A stretch of 35,949 bases of DNA from Victivallaceae bacterium (GTDB taxonomy: Bacteria > Verrucomicrobiota > Lentisphaeria > Victivallales > Victivallaceae): contig JAKSOF010000019.1 in NCBI GenBank assembly GCA_024405735.1, forward strand, positions 1-35,949, in the 5' to 3' direction. Each line of letters begins with the position of its first letter. Position 1 is the first letter of the stretch. The notes beneath the pieces were generated by a model, which saw nothing but the letters and a program-made list of their open reading frames with translations, had not been told where the DNA came from and searched no databases. Below, piece by piece: positions 31,318 through 35,949 of the stretch. A program made the translations under genes and the position numbers.

Positions 31318-32496
31318 ATGCCCCTCCATCTCACTGACTATTATTCCGAAGAAGAGTGGAATCTCTTCAAGACGGAGGCCGCCCGGCACGAAACGCCGTT
31401 TCTGCTGGTCAATCTGGACATTGTCCGCCGCAAATATCAGGAATTGAAAAAATTCTTTCCCTTTGCTCAAATCTATTACGCCGTCAAGGCGAATCCCGCA
31501 CCGGAAGTGATTTCTCTGCTGCGCGATCTCGGCTCCTCTTTTGACATCGCTTCGCGCTATGAATTGGATCGTGTCCTGTCGCTCGGCGTGCCGCCGGAGC
31601 GTTTGAGTTACGGCAATACGATCAAAAAACCGGCGGACATCCGCTATTTCTACGAAAAGGGCGTGCGGCTTTTTGCGACCGACAGCGAATACGACTTGCG
31701 CAATATCGCAAAGGAAGCGCCGGGAGCGAAAATTTTTTGCCGAATCCTTTCCGAAGGCGGCGAAACGGCGGACTGGCCGCTTTCGCGCAAATTCGGCTGT
31801 CATCCCGATATGGCGATCGATCTCATTATGCTCGCCAAGACGCTGAATCTGGAGCCTTACGGCATCAGTTTCCACGTCGGTTCGCAACAGCGCGAGATCG
31901 GCGCGTGGGACTCGGCGATCGCCAAAGTGCGCTACATTTACGATTATTTGGAGGAAGAAAATATTCACCTTCAGATGATCAATATGGGAGGCGGCTTCCC
32001 GGCGAATTACATCAGCAAGACCAATGATATGGAAATCTATGCCGAAGAGATCACCCGCTATCTGAAAGAGGATTTCGGCGAAGAGTTGCCGACGATCATT
32101 CTGGAACCGGGGCGTTCGATGGTCGGCGAATGCGGCATCATCGTCAGCGAAGTCGTGCTGATCAGCAAAAAGTCGGCGACCGGCATCGACAGGTGGCTTT
32201 ACACCGATGTCGGGCGCTTCAACGGCTTGGTCGAAACGCTCGATGAGAGCATCAAATATCCGATTTACAGCGAAGCGCGCGGCGAGGAATGCACGGACTT
32301 CATCATCGCGGGACCGACCTGCGACAGTCAGGATGTGATGTACGAGTATTTCCGCAATCCGCTCCCGGCATACATCAAGCCGGGCGACCGCCTCTACTGG
32401 CTGACTTGCGGCGCGTATACGTCAAGTTACGCCTCCGTCGAATTCAACGGCTTCCCTCCGCTTGCGACCTATATTATCGGCGGAAACAAAAAGTAA
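31318..32496 (+). CDS. PLP-dependent ornithine/lysine decarboxylase, fold type III
   Basis: A 392-residue alanine-racemase-fold decarboxylase that would make putrescine or cadaverine for polyamine synthesis. PLP lysine is Lys57 in YYAVKANP. Also present are SFHVGSQ (His186), INMGGGFP, EPGRSMVG (263-270) and the partner-subunit catalytic Cys335 in GPTCDSQDVMYE, which marks ODC-type enzymes rather than LysA, as does CGAYTSSYASVEFNGF near the end. Ornithine versus lysine preference cannot be read off. It lies between rdgB and the WaaG-like gene. Confidence 0.9.
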   Translation: MPLHLTDYYSEEEWNLFKTEAARHETPFLLVNLDIVRRKYQELKKFFPFAQIYYAVKANPAPEVISLLRDLGSSFDIASRYELDRVLSLGVPPERLSYGNTIKKPADIRYFYEKGVRLFATDSEYDLRNIAKEAPGAKIFCRILSEGGETADWPLSRKFGCHPDMAIDLIMLAKTLNLEPYGISFHVGSQQREIGAWDSAIAKVRYIYDYLEEENIHLQMINMGGGFPANYISKTNDMEIYAEEITRYLKEDFGEELPTIILEPGRSMVGECGIIVSEVVLISKKSATGIDRWLYTDVGRFNGLVETLDESIKYPIYSEARGEECTDFIIAGPTCDSQDVMYEYFRNPLPAYIKPGDRLYWLTCGAYTSSYASVEFNGFPPLATYIIGGNKK

Positions 32497-32502
32497 CGCC
32501 TT

Positions 32503-33603
32503 ATGAAAATCGCTCTCGTCGTCTTTCGCTTTTTTCCCTATGGCGGTTTGGAGCGCGATATGCTCCGTGTCGCCGAATGTGCCGCCCGCCGCGGACACGA
32601 GGTAACGGTTTTGACGACGAAGTGGGACGGAGCTTTGCCCGACGGCATAAAGATCGAATTCATCAAAATTTCCGCGTGGAGCAATCACGCGAAAATGCGG
32701 GAGTTCGAGCAAAAAGTGCAACCGCGTCTGGCGGAATTTGACGTTACCGCCGCTTTCAACCGCATTCCCGGATGCGATTTTTATTTCGCCGCCGATGAGT
32801 GCTATGCGCTGGAAATGCCGCAACGGCACGGCAAACTCCTCTGCCGTCTGTTGCCGCGCTACCGCACGTTTCTCGATCAGGAAGGACGAATTTTTGCTCC
32901 TGACGCCAAAACGCGCATCTGGACGATCGTCCCGCATCAGAAAACGGATTATCAGTCTTTTTATCATACACCGGATGAACGCTTTGTCGAATTGCCTCCC
33001 GGAATCGACTCCGTTTTCCGATATGATGAAACATCGGCGGTACGGCGTGAGGCGATGCGGAAAAAACTGCACCTCGCGCCGACAGACAGGATGATTCTTG
33101 CCGTCGGTACGGATTTTATCCGAAAAGGGGTGGATCGGGGAGTTCTCGCATTGGCGGCGTTGCCCGGGGAGATCAAAAAAAGGACACATTTCTTTTTTGC
33201 CGGCAGATCCAATGCCACACCCATTGTGAAGCTTGCGCAAAAATACGGCGTCGCCGATCATATTCATCCGTTGGGGACGCGCGACGACGTGCCGGAGTTG
33301 TTGCTGGCGGCGGATCTTGCCGTGTTGCTGTCGCGGAATGAAGCGGCGGGCGCGTTTCTTACGGAAGCGATCGCGTCCGGATGTCCCGTCATCGCTTCCG
33401 GCGCCTGCGGCTTTGCCCCGTTGGTCGCGGCGGCAAATGGCGGCGTTGTGCCGGAGCCGTTTGACCAGAATGTCTGCAATCAGATGATCGCTGAATTTCT
33501 CTCTGAAATCGACACGCGTCGCAGTCAGGCGATCCTCTACGCCGGAAACGTCGATTTCACGCGCCGCGCCGACGCCGCCGTTGACGAAATGGAAAAGCGA
33601 TAA
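32503..33603 (+). CDS. waaG: WaaG-like family 4 glycosyltransferase (lipopolysaccharide core)
   Basis: WaaG adds the first glucose to the heptose of the lipopolysaccharide core. The 366 residues match its characteristic pattern: MKIALVVFRFFPYGGLERDM, ARRGHEVTVLTTKWDG, FNRIPGCDFYFAADECYA, the conserved RYRTFLDQEG segment, VGTDFIRKGVDRGVLALAALP, and the EX7E donor site in NEAAGAFLTEAIASGCPVIAS. That set argues for an outer membrane with LPS. It starts 6 bp after the decarboxylase stop. The exact sugar may differ from E. coli's. Confidence 0.88.
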   Translation: MKIALVVFRFFPYGGLERDMLRVAECAARRGHEVTVLTTKWDGALPDGIKIEFIKISAWSNHAKMREFEQKVQPRLAEFDVTAAFNRIPGCDFYFAADECYALEMPQRHGKLLCRLLPRYRTFLDQEGRIFAPDAKTRIWTIVPHQKTDYQSFYHTPDERFVELPPGIDSVFRYDETSAVRREAMRKKLHLAPTDRMILAVGTDFIRKGVDRGVLALAALPGEIKKRTHFFFAGRSNATPIVKLAQKYGVADHIHPLGTRDDVPELLLAADLAVLLSRNEAAGAFLTEAIASGCPVIASGACGFAPLVAAANGGVVPEPFDQNVCNQMIAEFLSEIDTRRSQAILYAGNVDFTRRADAAVDEMEKR

Positions 33604-33616
33604 CGTCCTGATTGCA

Positions 33617-33926
33617 GTCGGATGCGAGGCGGTTGCCGCCGAGCGCGCAGTCGGATGGGAGCGATTTTACGCATTGCAGAGCAATGCGGAAATGCGCAAA
33701 CAGTTGTTTGCGCAAGCTCTCCGTAGACGAGCACGGTAGCCGCGAGAGAGCCGAATGCAATGAGGCGAACGCAGGCGTATGGGAGTAAAAAGGGGAACAT
33801 CCACATCCGTTTCGACTGCGGTCGCACGGGAAAAGGGGTGGTTAAGGAGGGGAAAGCCGGAAGAGTACGGCTGTCCCCTCCTTGCACCTTACACGTTGGA
33901 TATTTCCGCTCACCTCCCTGTTTTTC
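33617..33926 (+). repeat. Dispersed multi-hairpin repeat, copy B
   Basis: It is nearly identical to copy A over its left end (33617-33745) and right part (33768-33926), but lacks the two 48-bp units. Hairpins: GGCGG/CCGCC (33628-33640), CGCATTGC/GCAATGCG near 33670-33690, GCGCAAACA/TGTTTGCGC near 33694-33713, and GGAGGGGA-AGCCG/CGGCT-TCCCCTCC (33846-33881). It begins 13 bp after the WaaG-like stop codon. Confidence 0.9.
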
Positions 33927-33957
33927 TCACCTGATATACCTTACTCTCATCTCTTCC

Positions 33958-33986
33958 TTGACAAATCCATCTTCCGGCGGTATATT
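33958..33986 (+). promoter_or_regulatory. Promoter of the UDP-glucose dehydrogenase gene
   Basis: Consensus TTGACA (33958-33963), 17 bp, TATATT (33981-33986), 34 bp before the ATG at 34020, with AAGGAG as ribosome site. Confidence 0.85.
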
Positions 33987-34019
33987 TAAGCATACTACAC
34001 ATATAAGGAGTTCCATCTT

Positions 34020-35390
34020 ATGGCGAAAAAAAATATTCTCTGCATCGGTGCCGGTTATGTCGGCGGGCCGACGATGGCGGTGATCGCCGATAAATGCCCT
34101 GATTACCGGGTGACGGTGGTCGACATCAATCAAGCGCGCATTGACGCGTGGAATTCGGATCGGTTGCCTGTTTTTGAGCCGGGATTGGCGGAAGTCGTGG
34201 CGCGTTGCCGCAACCGCAATCTGTTTTACTCCACCGATATTCCCGGTGAAATCAAACGGGCGGACATTATTTTTGTCAGCGTCAATACGCCCACCAAGAC
34301 CTTCGGCTACGGCGCGGGCAAGGCGGCGGATCTGCAGTTCCTGGAAAAGACCGCCCGGAGCATCGTCGAATATGCCGACTGCGACAAGATCGTCGTCGAA
34401 AAAAGTACCTTGCCGGTGCGGACGGCGCAAGCGTTGAGCCGGGTACTTCACGCGAATACCAAGGGGATCCATTTCCAGATCGTTTCCAATCCGGAATTCC
34501 TTGCCGAAGGTACGGCGATCGCCGATTTAGAGAATCCAGACCGCGTGCTGATCGGCGGTATGGAAACTCCCGAAGGTCGCAAGGCGATGGAGGAAGTTTC
34601 CGCGATTTACGAAAACTGGGTACCCAAAGAGCGCATCATCACGACTAATATCTGGTCGAGCGAGTTGACGAAACTGGTTTCCAACGCGCTCCTCGCGCAG
34701 CGGGTATCTTCCGTCAATTCGATTTCCGCTCTGTGCGAACGCACCGGCGCGGACATTGATCAGGTGACTGCGGCGGCTGGGCGCGACAAGCGCATCGGCG
34801 CGCGTTTCCTGAAAGCAGGGTTGGGCTTCGGCGGTTCCTGCTTCAAAAAGGACATTTTGAATCTGGTTTATCTGTGCGAGCACTACGGCTTGCCGGAAGT
34901 CGCCGCCTATTGGGAAGAGGTGGTGAAGCTCAACGATTATCAGGCGAAACGCTTCGTGGAAAATATGCTCGGCGCGATGTTCAATACGGTTGCCGACAAA
35001 CGCATCGGCGTGCTTGGATTTGCTTTTAAGGCGGATACCGGAGATACGCGTGAATCCCCCGCGATCGCGGTCTGCCGTCAGCTCCTTGAGGAACACGCGG
35101 AACTTTTCATTTACGACCCCAAGGCGCTGGAAAACGCCAGACAGGATATGATCGGTTATCAAAAGGTGCATTTCTGCGAAGACCCCTATGAAGCGCTCAA
35201 AGGCGTCCACGCCATTGTCGTCGCGACGGACTGGCAGTGCTTCAAGGAGCTGGATTATCAGAAAATCTTTGATAATATGGAAAAGCCCGCCTTTATTTTC
35301 GACGGCAGAAACCTGCTTGACCGGAAAAAACTTTTTGAGATCGGTTTCAATATCTACGGCATCGGCAAGAAGCCGTTGACGAAATTTTAA
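34020..35390 (+). CDS. ugd: UDP-glucose 6-dehydrogenase, animal-like type
   Basis: It oxidises UDP-glucose to UDP-glucuronate with two NAD+. The 456 residues have GAGYVGGPT at 10-18, FEPGL at 52-56, [12 protein letters not shown] at 156-167 (catalytic Glu), [14 protein letters not shown] at 210-223 (Lys218 region) and catalytic Cys274 in [10 protein letters not shown]. The long central helix region, [20 protein letters not shown] and [12 protein letters not shown] resemble metazoan UGDH more closely than the common shorter bacterial Ugd. It stands alone under its own promoter, between a repeat and a tRNA. UDP-glucuronate could feed capsule, LPS or the HAS-like synthase at 12750. Confidence 0.96.
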   Translation: MAKKNILCIGAGYVGGPTMAVIADKCPDYRVTVVDINQARIDAWNSDRLPVFEPGLAEVVARCRNRNLFYSTDIPGEIKRADIIFVSVNTPTKTFGYGAGKAADLQFLEKTARSIVEYADCDKIVVEKSTLPVRTAQALSRVLHANTKGIHFQIVSNPEFLAEGTAIADLENPDRVLIGGMETPEGRKAMEEVSAIYENWVPKERIITTNIWSSELTKLVSNALLAQRVSSVNSISALCERTGADIDQVTAAAGRDKRIGARFLKAGLGFGGSCFKKDILNLVYLCEHYGLPEVAAYWEEVVKLNDYQAKRFVENMLGAMFNTVADKRIGVLGFAFKADTGDTRESPAIAVCRQLLEEHAELFIYDPKALENARQDMIGYQKVHFCEDPYEALKGVHAIVVATDWQCFKELDYQKIFDNMEKPAFIFDGRNLLDRKKLFEIGFNIYGIGKKPLTKF

Positions 35391-35431
35391 GCGGTTTTTG
35401 CGAAAAAGTTGTTTTTTTACCGGGAAACGGC

Positions 35432-35460
35432 TTGCAAAGTTTAAGATTCCGGCATATATT
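35432..35460 (+). promoter_or_regulatory. Promoter of tRNA-Asn
   Basis: TTGCAA (35432-35437), 17 bp, TATATT (35455-35460), 15 bp before the mature tRNA 5' end. Confidence 0.75.
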
Positions 35461-35475
35461 ATAAAACTTTGATGC

Positions 35476-35550
35476 TCCGGCATAGCTCAGCGGTAGAGTA
35501 GGTGGCTGTTAACCACTTGGTCGCTGGTTCGAGCCCAGCTGCCGGAGCCA
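35476..35550 (+). tRNA. tRNA-Asn (anticodon GTT)
   Basis: A full cloverleaf of 75 nt with encoded CCA. Acceptor TCCGGCA pairs with TGCCGGA, discriminator G73. D stem GCTC/GAGT, anticodon stem GGTGG/CCACT with GTT at 35508-35510 in loop CTGTTAA, T stem GCTGG/CCAGC with loop TTCGAGC. Eight T residues follow the CCA directly and probably act with the acceptor/T stems as a terminator. An open frame on the other strand is a shadow of the tRNA. Confidence 0.97.
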
Positions 35551-35573
35551 TTTTTTTTGCCTTTTTTCTGCGC

Positions 35574-35602
35574 GAATAAAAAACCGCCCTCTGAAGGGCG
35601 GT
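35574..35602 (-). terminator. Intrinsic terminator of the FabZ-like gene
   Basis: ACCGCCCT-CTGA-AGGGCGGT (35583-35602) with six T following on the minus strand (35577-35582), 25 bp after the stop codon. Confidence 0.85.
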
Positions 35603-35626
35603 AAGCATGTTGCCGTTTCGAGGTCG

Positions 35627-35949
35627 TTACGCGTCCACCACGGCGAACATCAGCGAGCAACGGAAAACATCGCGTCCGTCTACACTGAGCACACCGCCGC
35701 ACTTGCCGAAACTGGATTTGAATTCCAAATTGGAAAATTTGATTTTCAACCGGTCTCCGGGCAATACCGGAGCGAGCGATTCAGCCTCCGTAGTACTCAT
35801 AAAATATGCCAGTTTACCCTGATTTTCCGGCTTGGAAAGCACACTGGAGCATCCGGATTGAGCGGCGATTTCACACATTACTGATTCCGGCACCGCCGCA
35901 TATCCGCCGCGGCATCCCGCAAAAAACGCTTCATCGGCGGTAACATTTT
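35627..35949 (-). CDS. FabZ-like hotdog protein, 5' end outside the window, catalytic His replaced
   Basis: The frame is open to the window edge, so only the C-terminal 107 residues are seen. They follow the beta-hydroxyacyl-ACP dehydratase (FabZ/FabA) pattern: NVTADEAFFAG, then VMCEIAAQSGCSSVL, ENQGKLAYFMS, the VLPGDRLKIKF strand, and a GGVLSVDGRDVFRCSLMFAV end. In FabZ the catalytic His lies in FFxGHFPG, 14 residues before the catalytic Glu. Here that place is Cys in FFAGCRGG, while the Glu of VMCE is kept. It may be an inactive or altered-activity member, perhaps of lipid or aryl-polyene synthesis. A short GTG-start reading (35893) is only an internal codon. Confidence 0.8.
   Translation of the reverse strand, partial: NVTADEAFFAGCRGGYAAVPESVMCEIAAQSGCSSVLSKPENQGKLAYFMSTTEAESLAPVLPGDRLKIKFSNLEFKSSFGKCGGVLSVDGRDVFRCSLMFAVVDA

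Larger units (their letters stand above)
33604..34019. other. Non-coding gap of about 415 bp
   Basis: No credible gene. It is largely filled by repeat copy B (33617-33926), followed by a single heptamer unit CTCTCAT near 33944-33950 and the dehydrogenase promoter. A stem of 8 plus 5 bp at 33846-33881 in the repeat may help stop transcription from the WaaG-like gene, but there is no T-run. Confidence 0.75.

Noticed and set aside
35487-35702. 71-codon minus-strand frame ending in WARTSDQVVNSHLLYR
   Set aside because: This is a translation of the antisense strand of tRNA-Asn, a common false annotation.

Overview
The window looks like a chromosomal segment of a Gram-negative bacterium. Support comes from a WaaG-like lipopolysaccharide glycosyltransferase, two lipoproteins with type II signal peptides, a PocR-type AraC regulator, and a full housekeeping set (GltX, GatB, MnmG, TilS, SmpB, RRF, DnaJ/GrpE). 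Packed operons separated by repeat-filled gaps, an animal-like UDP-glucose dehydrogenase and the general gene style suggest the Planctomycetes-Verrucomicrobia-Lentisphaerae group, perhaps Lentisphaeria/Victivallales. That placement is inference; no phylogeny was run. Twelve of the fifteen promoters I list share one -10 hexamer, TATATT, usually 17 bp from a TTGNNA-like -35.

Layout. 1-362: repeat-rich gap. 363-6848 (minus): one tight run grpE-dnaJ-smpB-thiM-thiE-mnmG-oppC, combining chaperones, trans-translation, thiamine salvage, tRNA wobble modification and a lone ABC permease. 7014-8033: PfkB-family sugar kinase. 8034-8551: non-coding, bounded by 38-bp inverted repeats and full of hairpins. 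8552-12508 (minus): gltX-gatB-recO-like-lipoprotein. 12750-14144: membrane family-2 glycosyltransferase of the hyaluronan synthase/NodC type. 14194-15840 (minus): radical SAM protein and PocR-AraC regulator. 15987-18686: divergent sugar cassette (Gfo/Idh/MocA dehydrogenase and two xylose-isomerase-like TIM barrels), probably controlled by that regulator through a 20-bp-spaced direct repeat. 18687-19519: gap with a large dispersed repeat. 19520-22824 (minus): secreted protein, then rnhC-CYTH-rarA. 22976-26224: lipoprotein-yicC-serine acetyltransferase-yggS. 26391-27445: coiled-coil/HTH protein and frr. 27542-29301: metX-metW, overlapping tilS (29260-30615, minus) tail to tail. 30689-33603: rdgB, PLP decarboxylase, waaG-like. 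33604-34019: second full repeat copy. 34020-35390: UDP-glucose dehydrogenase. 35476-35550: tRNA-Asn(GTT). 35627-35949 (minus): partial FabZ-like hotdog protein with a Cys at the usual catalytic His position.

How the genes fit together. Sulfur amino-acid synthesis is represented by serine acetyltransferase, MetX and MetW. Cell-surface synthesis is represented by the WaaG-like enzyme, UDP-glucose dehydrogenase and the HAS-like synthase. DNA/RNA quality control is represented by RNase HIII, RarA, a RecO-like protein, RdgB and YicC. The most unusual feature is a dispersed, multi-hairpin intergenic repeat (three copies, two full) with a compensatory stem change between copies, together with a separate inverted-repeat-bounded non-coding block.
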